A stretch of DNA of 64,000 nt from Delphinus delphis (GCF_949987515.2 NC_082694.2:12455958-12519957), one strand, 5' to 3'. Positions 1 through 13,247 are shown, numbered from the stretch's first letter. Translations and numbers: made by a program. Notes: generated by a model from the letters alone, not told the origin.

Positions 1-3000
1 AGAAGACAGAGAAACACACAGCAGATGAAGAAGCAAGGTAAAAACCCACCAGATGTAACAAATGAAGAGGAAATAGGCAGTCTACCTGAAAAAGAATTCA
101 GAATAATGATAGTAAAGATGATCCAAAATCTTGGAAATAGAATGGAGAAAATACAAGAAATGTTTTACAAGGAGCTAGAAGAACTAAAGAGCAAACAAAC
201 AGTGATGAACAACACAATAAATGAAATTAAAAATTCTCTAGAGGGGATCAACAGCAGAATAACTGAGGCAGAAGAACGGATAAGTGACCTGGAAGATAAA
301 ATAGTGGAAATAACTACAGCAGAGCAAATAAAGAAAAAAAAAAGAATTGAGGACAGGCTCAGAGACCTCTGGGAGAACATTAAATGTACCAACATTCAAA
401 TTATAGGGGTCCCAGAAGAAGAAAAGAAAAAGAAAGGGACTGAGAAAATATTTGAAGAGATTATAGTAGAAAACTTCCCTAATATGGGAAAGGAAATAAT
501 CAATCAAGCCCAGGAAGCACAGAGAGTCCCATACAGGATAAATCCAAGGAGAAACACGCCAAGACACATATTAATCAAACTATCAAAAACTAAATACAAA
601 GAAAAAAATATTAAAAGCATCAAGGGAAAAACAACAAATAACATACAAGGGAATGCCCATAAGGTTAACACTTGATCTTTCAGCAGAAACTCTGCAAGCC
701 AGAAGGGAGTGGCAGGACATATTTAAAGTGATGAAGGGGAAAAACCTACAACCAAGATTACTCTACCCAGCAAGGATCTCATTCAGATTCGATGGAGAAA
801 TTAAAACCTTTACAGACAAGCAAAAGCTAAGAGAATTCAGCACCACCAAACCAGCTTTACAACAAATGCTAAAGGAACTTCTCTAGGCAGGAAACACAAG
901 AGAAGGAAAAGACCTACAATAACAAATGCAAAACAATTAAGAAAATGGTAATGGGAACATAGCTATCGATAATTACCTTAAATGTAAATGGATTAAATGC
1001 TCCAACCAAAAGACACAGACCGGCTGAATGGATACACAAACAAGACCCATACATATGCTGTCTACAAGAGACCCACTTCAGACCTAGGGACACGTACAGA
1101 CTGAAAGTGAGGGGATGGAAAGAGATATTCCATTCAAATGGAAATCAAAAGAAAGCTGGAGTAGCAATTTTCATATCAGACAAAAATAGACTTTAAAACA
1201 AAGACTATTACAAGAGACAAAGAAGGACACTAATAATGATCAAGGAATCAATCCAAGAAGAAGATACAACTGTAAATATTTATGCACCCAACACAGGAGC
1301 ACCTCAATATATAAGGCAAATGCTAACAGCCATAAAAGGGGAAATGACAGTAACACAAACATAGTAGGGGACTTTAATACCCCACTTTCACCAATGGATA
1401 GATCATCCAAAATGAAAATAAATAAGAAAACACAAACTTTAAATGATACATAAAACAAGATGGACTTAATTGATATGTATAGGACATTCCATCTAAAAAC
1501 AAAAGAATACATTTCCTTCTCAAGTGCTCATGGAACACTCTCCAGGACAGATCATATCTTGGATCACAAATCAAGCCTTGGTAACTTCAAGAAAATTAAA
1601 ATCGTATCAAGTATCTTTTCCGACCACAATGCTATGAGACTAGATATCAATTACAGGAAAAAATCTGTAAAAAATACAAACACATGGAGGCTAAACAATG
1701 CACTACTTAATAACCAAGAGATCACTGAGGAAATCAAAGAGGAAATTAAAAAATACCTAGATGTAAATGACAATGAACACACGATGACCCAAAACCTATG
1801 AGATGCAGCAAAAGCAGTTGTAAGAGGGAGGTTTACAGCAATACAATCCTACCTTAAGAAACAAGAAACATCTCAAACAACCTAACCTTACACCTAAAGC
1901 AATCAGAGAAAGAAGAACAAAATAACCCCAAAGTTAGCAGAAGGAAAGAAATCATAAAGATCAGATCAGAAATAAATCAAAAAAAAAGATAAAGGAAACG
2001 ATAGCAAAGATGAATAAAACTAAAAGCTGTTTCTATGAGAAGATAAACAAAATTGATAAACCATTAGCCAGACTCATCAAGAAAAAAAGGGAGAAGACTC
2101 AAATCAATAGAATTAGAAATGAAAAAGGAGAAGTAACAACTGACACTGCAGAAATACAAAGGATCATGAGAGATTACTACAAGCAACTATATGCCAATAA
2201 AATGGACACCCTGGAAGAAATATACAAATTCTTAGAAATGCACAACCTTTCGAGACTGAACCAGGAAGAAATAGAAAATATGAACAGACCAATCACAAGC
2301 ACTGAAATTGAAACTGTGATTAAAAATCTTCCAACAAACAAAAGCCCAGGACCAGATGGCTTCACAGGTGAATTCTATCAAACATTTAGAGAAGAGCTAA
2401 CACCTATCCTTCTCAAACTCTTCCAAAATATAGCAGCAGGAGGAACACTCCCAAACTCATTCTACGAGGCCACCGTCACACTGATACCAAAACCAGACAA
2501 AGGGGGCTTCCCTGGTGGCACAGTGGTTGAGAGTCTGCCTGCCGATTCAGGGGACATGGGTTCATGCCCCGGTCCAGGAAGATCCCACACGCCGCGGAGC
2601 AGCTGGGCCCGTGAGCCATGGCCGCAGAGTCTGCGCATCCGGAGCCTGTGCTCCGCAATGGGAGAGGCCACAGCAGTGAGAGGCCTGTGTACCACAAGGA
2701 AAAAAAAAAAAACAAAGATGTCACAAAGAAAGAAAAATACAGGCCAATATCACTGATGAACATAGATGCAAAAATTCTCAACAAGATACTAGTAAACAGA
2801 ATCCAACAGCACATTAAGAGGATCATACACCATGATCAAGTGGGGTTTATCCCAGGAATGCAAGGATTCTTCAATATACGCAAATCAATCAATGTGATAC
2901 ACCATATTAACAAATTGAAGGTGAAAAACCATATGATCATCTCAACAGATGCAGAGAAAGCTTTAGACAAAATTCAACACCCATTTATGACAAAATCCCC

Positions 3001-5345
3001 CCAGAAACGAGGCATAGAGGGAACTTATCTCAACATAATAAAGGCCATATTTGACAAACCCACAGCCAACATCGTTCTCAATGGTGAAAAACTGAAACCA
3101 TTTCCACTAAGATCAGGAACAAGACAAGGCTGCCCACCTTCACCACTATTATTCAACATAGTTTTGGAAGTTTTAGACATGGCAAGCAGAGAAGGAAAAG
3201 AAATAAAAGGATTCCAACTCAGAAAAAAAGAAGTAAAGCTGTCACTGTTTGCAGATGACATGATACTCTACATAGAGAATCCTAAAGATGCTACCAGAAA
3301 ACTACTAGAGCTAATCAATGAATTTGGTAAAGTATCAGGATACCAAATAAATGCACAGAGATCTCTTGCATTCCTATACACTAATGATGAAAAATCTGAA
3401 AGTGAAATTAAGAAAACACTCCCCTTTACCACTGCAACAAAAAGAATAAAATATCAAGAAATAAACCTACCTAAGGAGACAAAAGACCTGTATGCAGAAA
3501 ATTATAAGACACTGATGAAAGAAATTAAAGATGATACAAATAGATGGAGAGATATGAGATATATACCATGTTCTTGGATTAGATCAATATTGTGAAAATG
3601 ACTCTACTACCCAAAGCAATCTACAGATTCAGTGCAATCCCTATCAAACTACCAATGGCATTTTTCACAGAACTAGAACCAAAAACCTCACAATTTGTAT
3701 GGAAATACAAAAGACCCCGAACAGCCAAAGGAATCCTGAGAAAGAAAAACAGAGCTGGAGGAATCAGGCTTCCTGACTTCAGACTATACTACAATGCTAC
3801 AGTAATCAAGACAGTATGGTACTGGCACAAAAACATAAATATAGATCAATGGAACAGGATAGAAAGCCCAGAGATAAACCCACACACATGTGGTCACCTT
3901 ATCTTTGATAAAGGAGGCAAGAATATACAGTGGAGACAAGACAGCCTCTTCAATAAGTGGTGCTGGGAAAACTGGACAGCTACATGGAAAAGAATGAAAT
4001 TAGAACACTCCCTAACACCATACACAAAAATAAACTCAAAATGGATTAAAGACCTAAATGTAAGGCCAGACACTATCAAACTCTTTGAGGAAAACATAAG
4101 CAGAACACTCCATGACATAAATCACAGCAAGATCCTTTTTGACCCACCTCCTAGAGAAATGGAAATAAAAACAAAAATAAACAAATGGGACCTAATGAAA
4201 CTTCAAAGCTTTTGCACAGCAAAGGAAACCATAAATAAGACGAAAAGACAACCCTCAGAATGGGAGAAAATATTTGCTAGTGAAGAAACTGACAGAGGAT
4301 TACTCTCCAAAATTTACAAGCAGCTCATGCAGCTCAATATCAAAAAAACAAACAACCCAATCCCAAAATGGGCAGAAGACCTAAACAGACATTTCTCCAA
4401 AGAAAATATACAGATTGCCAACAAACACATGAAAGAATGCTCAACATCATTAATCATTAAAGAAATGCAAATCAAAACTACAATGAGATATCATCTCACA
4501 CTGGTCAGAATGGCCATCACCAAAAAATCTACAAACAATAAATGCTGGAGAGGGTGTGGAGAAAAGGGAACCCTCTTGCACTGTTGGTGGCAATGTAAAT
4601 TGATACAGCCATTATGGAGAACAGTACGGAGGTTCCTTAAAAAACTGAAAATAGAACGACCATACGACCCAGCAATTCCACTACTGGGCATATACCCTGA
4701 GAAAACCATAATTCAACAAGAGTCACATACCACAATGTTCATTGCAGCTCTGTTTACAATAGCCAGGACTTGGAAGCAACCTAAGTGTCCATCAACAGAT
4801 GAATGTATAAAGAAGATGTGGCACATATATACAATGGAATATTACCCAGCCATAAAAAGAAACGAAATTGAGTTATTTGTAGTGAGGTGGATGGACCTCA
4901 AGTCTGTCATACAGAGTGAAGTAAGTCAGAAAGAGAAAGACAAATACCGTATGCTAACACATATATATGGAATCTAAAAAAAGAAAATGATCATGAAGAA
5001 CATAGGGGCAAGACGGGAATAAAGACACAGACCTACTAGAGAATGGACTTGAGGATATGGGGAGGGGGAAGGGTAAGCTGGGACAAAGTGAAAGAGTGGC
5101 ATGGACATATGTACACTACCAAACGTAAAACAGAATAGCTAGTGGGAAGCAGCCGCATAACACAGGGAGATTAGCTCGGTGCTTTGTGACCACCCAGAGG
5201 CGTGGGATAGGGGGGGTGGGAGGGAGGGAGACGCAAGAGGGAAGTGATATGGGGATATATGTATAACTGATTCACTTTGTTAAAAAGCAGAAACTAACAC
5301 ACCACTGTAAATCAATTATACTCCAATGAAGATGTTAAAAAAAAT
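1..5345 (+). mobile_element. L1 LINE no. 1, near full length, decayed, antisense in ANAPC1 intron 17
   Basis: The window opens inside L1 ORF1, one codon after its ATG. ORF1 (coiled coil, RRM and C-terminal domain) runs to about 886 with a frameshift near 615-655. ORF2 starts near 945 but is stopped at once (TAG at 961). The endonuclease region has further stops. The reverse transcriptase shows PGPDGF and an intact FADD motif (about 3,250), but a SINE splits it at 2,504-2,712. The C-terminal part is open at 3,592-4,977 and carries the zinc-knuckle residues C-x3-C-x7-H-x4-C. The 3' UTR has a G-rich tract (about 5,205-5,230, G-quadruplex-like) and ends in a short A-run near 5,340. It cannot be mobile now. 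Confidence 0.95.
2504..2712 (+). mobile_element. CHR-type SINE inside L1 no. 1
   Basis: A tRNA(Glu)-derived SINE of about 205 bp with an A-tail interrupts the reverse transcriptase region of the L1. The flank ACAAAG occurs on both sides. It postdates the L1 insertion. Confidence 0.92.
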
Positions 5346-5409
5346 TATGCAAACATTACACTGATAACAACAGAATATCTCAGGAGGAAAAACAATTATC
5401 TGTACTTAC

Positions 5410-5597
5410 ATTCCTTGTCCATGCTAAGCGGTCTGTGTTATAACCCATCATGTTCATGAGACAAGTCACAAATAAGTTCCACTCTGAGTGATAACTGGGT
5501 CCTCCTGGAGCACTGTGGACACTGTACCACTTGACAAGCATCTGAACAGCTACTTCTTTTGGCAGGATAAATTTAATTGCTTGCAAACAAGTTTGTA
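5410..5597 (-). CDS. ANAPC1: ANAPC1 exon 17
   Basis: This 188-nt exon encodes VQTCLQAIKFILPKEVAVQM, then LVKWYSVHSAPGGPSYHSEW and on to MMGYNTDRLAWTRN, ending in phase 0. The acceptor is TTAATAG and the donor GGAAT|GTAAGT. It is the last ANAPC1 exon in the window. Immediately downstream in the gene (left on the plus strand) is a near-complete L1. Confidence 0.96.
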
Positions 5598-7551
5598 CTA
5601 TTAAAAGCAAAGATTAATTTTAGTATGCTTCCTATGCATGCATTTCTTTTCCCCTTTTACTAGGAACATTTTTTAATTACTACTATATAAAGGCCAAGTA
5701 CTATGAAAAAAGAACTGCCATTAAAGAGCCAATGGGATGCAAATCTGACCTAGCCAATCAACTGACACTGAATTTAACAGGGCTTGCAAGAGGTCTCAGG
5801 GCAGCTTTGTAATCATTAATTTTGGATCAGAAATAGAGTAACCAAAGAGCTGAGATTACCTAAGACAGAGGTGATTGACATCCATGGCCCTGACAGTTAT
5901 TAATAGCTCCCCATTTCACTCTCAAAAATGTCCTAGTTTGGACAATAAATTAAAGGCCATTCTAACAAAAAACATACAATTTCTACATTAATAAATTCAT
6001 ATAAAATATTGCTTCAATACTTCAGTAAATATGTAATAATCAATATATACCTCCTCAAATAGCAATGCTTACTTAGCATTAAAATACGTGCTGAATGATT
6101 GAACATTCTGGTTAACCAAAGCTTTATAACTTTTCATTATTTCTGACAGCATTGTTTCTAAAATGTTTTACATGCTCTCTGATCAATCAATACCATGTAA
6201 ACTATAACTTTCTTAATGACTCAATATCATTAGTATGGCTATCACTTAACAGTGCTACACTGTCATACAGCGACCCCCTCAGGGCGGTAAGGGCTACTGC
6301 TGTAAAGAGGCCTGGGTCTGCTTTTAGTAGGAAATGGCCCCAAACTGCAATGCTTTCGTATCCTCCCATAATCTCTTTAGAGGATTCTTTTCTTCCCTGC
6401 CCACTGGCACTGTCACCGGGGCCCATCCTCAGCAGCATATGCTTTTTCTCATCAATTTGCTATGTGTGTGCATACACAGCAAAGGTTGGAATCAAATGAA
6501 ACCAATGTTAGAAAACCTAATAATCAAGTTTGTCATGACTGAATCCAAATTAAGTGTAAACCAGATACTGCCTGAGGGGCTGAGGAAAGCTTTATAAGTA
6601 AAGTACAAAAACTTACGTGCATGAACTATGTGACTTCTATTTGCTCGTGAGAGAGTAAGATTTTTTTTTTTAATTAACCTGTTATTTGTTTTTATGTACT
6701 TTGGTTAGGCTTATACTTCTTGAGATCACTGGCTAAATACCTTTCAGAAAAGCAAGGCATCTCCACACAAACTCAGAATATCATTTACTACACCAGTGAA
6801 AGATACTTCCTAAAACACAAGTCATTCTAGCCCACTTAGCAAATTGCAGAATTCACACAATCTGCCAACGCTCTGCTCTGGCAGTTAGACTTTGAAACTA
6901 ATAGATGTCCTGAATTTTCTTATATCATACAAGCATTCTTTTCTTAATTTACATTTGTTGGCAAATCTTTTCAATTCCAGTTTTCTTTAGTATTCTATGT
7001 TCAGAAATATTTTTCACCTAGTACTTTCCAAATTGCATTTCAATGATAATTCAAGCAGACTCCAATTTTATCAAAATACTCCTGAGTGTATTTTTACTAT
7101 AATGTTAAGTTTTATTCAGTTAAAGGCAATTATGTTAATTTTCAATGTATCTAACAATTGAGAGATATATTTTTGGATTAAAAACCATCAATATGCCAAA
7201 AACTATTTTAGTTGCTTGGGCTTCCTTGTTTTTGAGATTTTCTTGCAAGAGGCGTGTCCATACACTGTAATCTCACTGCATGGCTTCTTTTTCATAAGAA
7301 ATCCCACAGAAGCAGAACTAGCACACACTTCACGGGTTCCCCCAGCCTTAGAGCACACATGGAGCGGGCAGCGCAAAGTGCCCCGCAGCTCTTTTTTATA
7401 GCTTCTCAGCACAGTAAAAAACTCCATCTCATGGCTTCAAAAACAGCAAAAATTTTTTAAACCCCAATTATTCATGTAAATCAGCAATTACTCCAAATCT
7501 TTTAAATCAAACTAAGAACACACAAAAGTGAGGTTTGATTCTTAATCATAC
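5598..7551 (-). other. ANAPC1: ANAPC1 intron 16
   Basis: This is about 1.95 kb of AT-rich sequence. I recognise no repeat or exon in it. Confidence 0.6.
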
Positions 7552-7612
7552 CTAATTCAGAGGTGGCAATTTCAGGAATAGTGATCCTAACCATGGAGCC
7601 ATTACTCAGTTC
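7552..7612 (-). CDS. ANAPC1: ANAPC1 exon 16
   Basis: This 61-nt exon encodes ELSNGSMVRITIPEIATSEL plus one base. The acceptor is TCCCTAG and the donor TTAG|GTATGA. It ends in phase 1. Confidence 0.95.
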
Positions 7613-8179
7613 CTAGGGAAAAGAATGGAAACAAATAAGAGCGAGTAAATAGAATCTGTGCACTCTAAGTCTCTGAATGTCTTAAAAATAGCTGATGCTT
7701 CACAAGACTGTCTGTCAAACAAAAATGCAATAAAATAAATGAAAAACAAGCAATATTTTTCAAACAGAATTGAATACTTCGAAGTTTTAGAAACAATAAA
7801 TGTACTTATTTGTAAAACATTTACAAAAATTCTTGTCTTTAACAAAGTGTCTAATTTTCATATAGACTCTTGAGTCACCATCACCAGAAGTAAGAGGCTC
7901 ACTTTTAATAGAAAGACAAAAACCGTGCCCATATAAAATTCAACTGATTCAACAGCTTTGTTTTCAATAAATTTTTTAAGAATACATGAACTTCAGAAAA
8001 GTTGGCCAGAACTACTTTAAAGTAAAATAGGGCAAAAAAATGACGCATTACAAGAGATTTTAAAAATCACAAGAAACGTTTCCATTTATCACAAAATTCT
8101 GCGTTCTGACAAACTTTAAATAACAGCCACAATTCTTGGAAAGTTGCCTAACCTTTTAAAAATAAATATGCATACTTAC
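7613..8179 (-). other. ANAPC1: ANAPC1 intron 15
   Basis: This is about 570 bp of AT-rich sequence with no recognisable element. Confidence 0.6.
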
Positions 8180-8320
8180 TAGCGTTACCCTGTTATGGAC
8201 AGGGTCTCTTATAGAATGAATGTAAGTTCCAAGCTGTTGGAAAGTACAATCCTCATTATAGAGAGAATCATGAAGCTTTGAAGAATCCCTTAGTTCTGGA
8301 ACTGGGGACAATAGAACAGC
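8180..8320 (-). CDS. ANAPC1: ANAPC1 exon 15
   Basis: This 141-nt exon encodes AVLLSPVPELRDSSKLHDSL, then YNEDCTFQQLGTYIHSIRDP and VHNRVTL, phase 0 at both ends. The acceptor is TTTACAG and the donor GCTA|GTAAGT. Confidence 0.96.
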
Positions 8321-8784
8321 CTGTAAAAAGGCATAAATACAACACATGTGAAGCATGTTTTGAGAAATTAAGGTTAAAGAAACTATATATCTTTTTTGCA
8401 TATGGTCTAGCAATTGTACATAATGATTTAAAACCATTCTGCTCTAATCATGACTAAGTACCTTGTAGCAGACCAAGGTCCTCACCAAAGCAACTAGAAA
8501 AAGTCGATAAAAATAGCACATCTGATGCACGGCACTACAAAGCTGTGGAGACTACCTGGACTTGAGGGACCAAGATCAGGAGAGAAAGAAAGGAATCGGA
8601 AGGAGGTGGCCCCAGAGTCTTACAGCACTTGGGATCTAATTGGTCTATCTGCAATCCCAAGATAAAACTATCTAAAACACAAATCCTAACATTCTTAACT
8701 CCATGCTCAGAAACCTATAATGCCCTGGAGACTGCATTCGGAATAAAAACCTTTTCATCCTTTCTTTTTCAAGAGCATGTTAGG

Positions 8785-8975
8785 AAGACAGTGTAAATCC
8801 TAGCTCTACCATTTATTAGCTGTATGTCGTTAGACCAGTAACCTCCTTGTACCTCTCTACGTGCCCATTTGTAAAACAAGGATTAATATTTTCCTAATAA
8901 AGCTGTTTTAAGGGATTAAATGAGTTAATACATATATAACACTCAGAACAGTGCCTAGTACACAGATAACACTAG
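8785..8975 (+). repeat. MIR-type SINE relic in ANAPC1 intron 14
   Basis: The text shows the MIR core pattern, with 'ctctaccatttattagctg' followed later by 'gttaatacatatataacact'. It is diverged and has no clear target duplication. The rest of intron 14 (8,321-9,655) shows nothing else. Confidence 0.65.
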
Positions 8976-9655
8976 AAAACAGGTTATTATTATCCTACCC
9001 CCTGCCCTACCTCACCCAAGGGACTACGTGTACTTTTATAAGCGTTCATTCATTCCACAGACTTCTTGAGTCTTCACTTGTATGCTGGGAGATGGAGATA
9101 CAACTATGTGTTAAAATGTTCTGCACTGTCCTGCCTCCACGCCCACACCCATGCAATTCCGCATACCCCAAAGGCCCCTTCCATCTACAGACATCCTACT
9201 TACCCTCCAGGTCCAAACCAAGGTAGACCAAGGTCTCTAGAAGAGGAGCCTTTGATTCCACCACATCATCCCATCAGAATGTATCTTCCTATCAGTGAAT
9301 CTCCTATGGTACTTTCTGTTCCTCTTAAGTCTTAATAGTCTACCTATCTTAAATTATAATCTCTTAAAACAGACAGTACATCTGTTCCACCCAATTAAGA
9401 TCCCAAGATGAAAAAGAATGCATCACTTTCCTCACTGCAGCACCTTCAAAAAGTACCTTACACATCAGAAGGGAAGTCAATGTATGCTTACTGAATCATT
9501 TGTGTTTGAAAATATACACATTCTACAAGCATTAGCCAAACTTCCAATTCTGTCATCATTAAAACAGAAAAAAGTTAACCATGGAAAGAACTAATATTTG
9601 ACCAAACTTCTTTAAAACACTATTAATTTTTGACAACACCCACTCCCTGTCTTAC

Positions 9656-9790
9656 CTCATCCAGGGATCCAAGCAGCTTACTCAGAGGGTTAGGAGTACT
9701 AACGCTGTCAAGTGGGGTGCTGGGCCGAGGCATCGTGTTCGACATTGTCAGGGAGGGAGCTGGCAGCCCAGGAATAAAAACCTTTCCCAC
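9656..9790 (-). CDS. ANAPC1: ANAPC1 exon 14
   Basis: This 135-nt exon encodes VGKVFIPGLPAPSLTMSNTM, then PRPSTPLDSVSTPNPLSKLL and GSLDE, phase 0 at both ends. The acceptor is TTTAAAG and the donor GATGAG|GTAAGA. Confidence 0.96.
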
Positions 9791-9830
9791 CTTTAAGCAG
9801 TAAAAAAATGTGGAAAAAAATTAGCTTTAA

Positions 9831-9957
9831 CTTTTTGTTGTTGTTGTTGTTGTTTTGGCCACACCACACAGCTTATAGGATCTTAGTTCCCCAACCAGGG
9901 ATTGAACCCTGCAGTGGAGGCTCAGAGTCCTAACTACTGGACCACCAGGGAATTTCC
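9831..9957 (-). mobile_element. Short CHR/tRNA-derived SINE with (TTG)n tail
   Basis: Read on the minus strand, this is the roughly 105-bp short form containing 'ggttcaatccctggttgggg'-like text and a 'ggccaaaa' end. Its tail has become a (TTG)n run at 9,831-9,852. It lies in ANAPC1 intron 13. Confidence 0.85.
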
Positions 9958-10509
9958 TACTGTATCATGTTCTTAAATGAAACATTAGGCATGTAAGCAT
10001 ATATTTCTTTAAATATTTCAAAGTCTATGATCACCAAACACAACTAAAAAAGAGAATTAAAATTTTAATAATGTATCAAATTCTACCAACCAACTATGAG
10101 TACCTTGGCATAAATTCTTAATCTGATTCCTTCTTTTCATAACTAAGGACTTCTCTGGGGGCAGGAAACGGGGAATGTTAATATAGTCAAGACACTATAC
10201 AAAATTCAAGTATACTATGCATTTTTCTACCTCACTGGTGGTAAAGGCAGCAGAGACACTAAGCTTTCAGAGACTATAAGCATCAGTCTTGTTAAGTATT
10301 TTCCTGGCAGAGAGAAAGACACCAATTACTTCTTGGGAGCCAAAAAATTTAGGCTGAAGCGATACTCAAGAAATTAAATCCAACCTAATTCAAACCGTGC
10401 TCTCTAGCTCACAATCTGTCTTCTGTCCTAAACTTTCAAATACTTCTTCCTCAAAAAAAATTTACATTAACTCTTCATTGACCTTAAAAGAATGAGCCAG
10501 CAACCCATG

Positions 10510-10580
10510 CTACCCACTCCTTCCTTTTAGCTACCCACTCCTTCCTTTTAGCTACCCACTCCTTCCTTTTAGCTACCCAC
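10510..10580 (+). repeat. 21-bp minisatellite, 3.4 copies
   Basis: The unit CTACCCACTCCTTCCTTTTAG is repeated three times perfectly, plus eight further bases. It is intronic (ANAPC1 intron 13). Perfect copies suggest recent slippage and possible length variation. Confidence 0.95.
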
Positions 10581-10751
10581 AGGGTTCTCAAGAAAAACAC
10601 AACAGAAATTCACACCCACACAGGCTGAAAACTCTTGATAAGACTAAAAGGAGATACTCAGAACTAAAGTGGAATTTTGACAATATATATATTTATGTCA
10701 ATATACTACCCGAAAGCTAACAGAATTACAGAAGTTGCCCAAATAAAATCC

Positions 10752-11748
10752 TTAGGATTAAAAAACAAAAATGACAGGAGAACTAGTATATATAAAGTTT
10801 TTAAAAAGCCATCAGAGACCACCCCCCCTCCAGTTCATAAAAATATGCAATAAGCACATTCCCTGCTATTCCTCCCACGAATTACCACCACAACAAAATC
10901 TGCACGAAATGTATGATGCAACTAGCAGAAGACTCTAAAAGGTGAGGAAAGAAGACTGACTGGCTAGGGGCCTGAGAACCAGGAATGAACTATGAATTCC
11001 CTAGCTTTTGTTTTTGTTTCTCCAACTCCCTACGTAACCAGGCCTTGGGCTCTCGAGAGGCCCACAACTCAGAAATGTCCACAAGCACACACCAAAAGAG
11101 AGCCCATGAAAACCTTGCTCTTTTGGCCAAAACTTGGTCAGGAAGAGAGACTAAGCAGGGCAGAAACACTTTCGCCCCACCTGCCCCACTTCAGGCAAAC
11201 ACACGGAAGAAGCCACAGCCCTCAGTGCCCGCCCCATCAGGAGCTGTGCTTGGAGACTACGGGCAGGGTCCTGTCATCCCACCTGCAAGGACTAGGTGGC
11301 GCCCTGCCCCAGCACAGAGGCGAGGCCTATCTTACAGCCCAGCCATGCAGTAACAAGGTGGCATCGCCTCCCCTCATCAGGCACTGCAGCTGCAGGCACT
11401 GCAGACAAAGCCCTGCTCTCGTTGCCACAAGGCAGCCCCTCTCCACCGCCCCACCGTGTGCAGCAACTGTCAAGGGGGAAGAGCCTGGCTTTCATCCTCC
11501 CTCTATAATAAAAAGCAGCCTACCTCTCCCCTCCTTGTTCCAGAGACTGTGGGTGGAACACTCTATTCCATCCCTACCCTGCAATAACAAAGCAGCAACC
11601 CCTCACTGTCCCAACTAGGGAGTGAGGGGAGGAATGGAGAGGGAGGAAATAGAGAAAAGGACTTTCTAAATACATGTATGAAATCGTGGTGTGTTTTTTA
11701 GGATTAAAAAACAAAAATGACAGAAGAACTAGTATATATAAAGTTTTT
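10752..11748 (+). repeat. 51-bp direct repeats flanking a GC-richer block
   Basis: The 51 bp at 10,752-10,802 recur at 11,698-11,748 with one mismatch. Between them lie 895 bp that are clearly more GC-rich than the rest of the intron. That block contains a 208-codon open frame (10,992-11,618) with no recognisable domain. Right after the second copy, a 19-bp phrase starting GTGAAACTGACC occurs twice (11,748-11,800). The block may be an old L1 5' UTR or another insertion. I could not assign it. Confidence 0.75.
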
Positions 11749-12129
11749 GTGAAACTGACCAACAATGAGTGACCCATGTGTGAAACTGACCAACAATGAC
11801 ACAGTAAAAGATCTGAGAACTAAACACTGATGTATAACACCATTCGGTTCTCAAACTGGCCTCTAGGTAACGTGGAAATTGAGGCAGACCACAGTCTCAT
11901 TACAGGAGCAGACAGGAAAAAAGACCCAATCAGTAAAGGAATAGCTAGAAAACTTTTAGACAATGACCAACCTACTCCAGACAAACACGATAGGAAAATA
12001 CTGCACCCCACCCCTCGGCCCTGTGAGCAAAGGCCAGGAGGGAGCCTGGACTTCCATTATCACCTGGCTGTAATGAGGCACCCATCTGGGAAAAACAAAA
12101 ACAAAAAGCTAACAGTACTTTGGGTTAGC

Positions 12130-12750
12130 AAGAATGTAAAGAAACTTCGAGAGCTCTCATACACTGTTGGAGGCAAGGAGCACAACCTTGCAACCTTGAT
12201 GCAACCTACACTTTGGAAAACAATGTGGCACCATGCGGCTAAGTTGAACATGCATATATTCTAAAGGCTAGGAGATATATATTTTTTAAAAACTTTTTAA
12301 GCATTGTTTATTAGAGGAAACAGCAAAACAACCCTAGTGGCTGGTAAAGTTCTGGTATAATCATACAACAGAAAACTAGGTAACAGTGCATGAGTCAACA
12401 GCTACACGTTAACACAAATAAATCTAAAAATAATATAATGTTGAGCAAAATAAGTCAGAGAAGAGTATGTGGTATGTTTTCTTTATATGAAAATCCAAAA
12501 ACAAGGAAAACTAAACAATTTACTCGTCAGTGATACATACATAACTGCAAAAACTAGTAATAAAAACAAGGGACTGATTTATTCCAAGTAAGGATCTCTG
12601 GGGGATGAGGATACAATGAGGAAAGAAAATCCAAGAGACTGTAAATATATGGCAACATCCTACTTCTTAACCTGGGTAGTGGTTATATGAATGTTTGCTT
12701 CATTATCCTTCAAACTGTATTTAAATTTCATAATTTAAATTTGTAAAATT
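12130..12750 (+). mobile_element. Old L1 3' fragment in ANAPC1 intron 13
   Basis: Decayed text typical of the L1 ORF2 end and 3' UTR is visible, for example 'catacactgttggaggcaag', 'gttgagcaaaataagtcaga' and 'gtggttatatgaatgtttgc'. There is no open frame and no clear ends. Confidence 0.7.
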
Positions 12751-13181
12751 TACATTATTCCATATGTAAAGTTCACAACTGTTTAAAAAGACACAGACAA
12801 CATATATATTATACATTTAATACAATGAAACTTTAATAAAACTTTGAGACTTAAGAAAGCTACCCATACATCAATTTCAAAACTATATTCTTTATAAAAC
12901 TTTAATTAACTTTTTTCTTTTTTTAAAATTATCTATATTCATTAAAGTTTCCCCAACTGCCCTGTTTTCATACTGCCAACCCATCTAATGACAGTAGTCC
13001 TAGACCTCCAAATACGGCCCAAGCTAAATTGAAGACTTCATTGTCAACTCTTACAAGAATCTTCTGCCAAATTCTATAGACAGGAGGTAAAAAATTTTAA
13101 ATATCAAACTAAACTAACATTAAAAAATAATTATTAAGGAATTAGTCCTACTAGAAGCATGAAATGCTATTTATTACTTAC

Positions 13182-13247
13182 CCGAACCACTCCTGTGTAC
13201 AGCACCAGGTTTCCACTGCCTTCCAGGACCAGCATAGTGTCTATCTT
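13182..13247 (-). CDS. ANAPC1: ANAPC1 exon 13
   Basis: This 66-nt exon encodes KIDTMLVLEGSGNLVLYTGV then VR, phase 0 at both ends. The acceptor follows a long pyrimidine run (TTTTTTAG) and the donor is TTCGG|GTAAGT. It lies only about 100 bp from exon 12. Confidence 0.95.

Noticed and set aside
3592..4977. 461-codon open frame, the longest in the window
   Set aside because: It is the C-terminal part of L1 ORF2 in a dead element, not a host gene.
10992..11618. 208-codon open frame in ANAPC1 intron 13
   Set aside because: It is a Pro/Ser-rich translation without a recognisable domain, lies in a GC-rich insert between direct repeats, and has an overlapping open frame of similar quality. It is more likely chance or L1 5' UTR.
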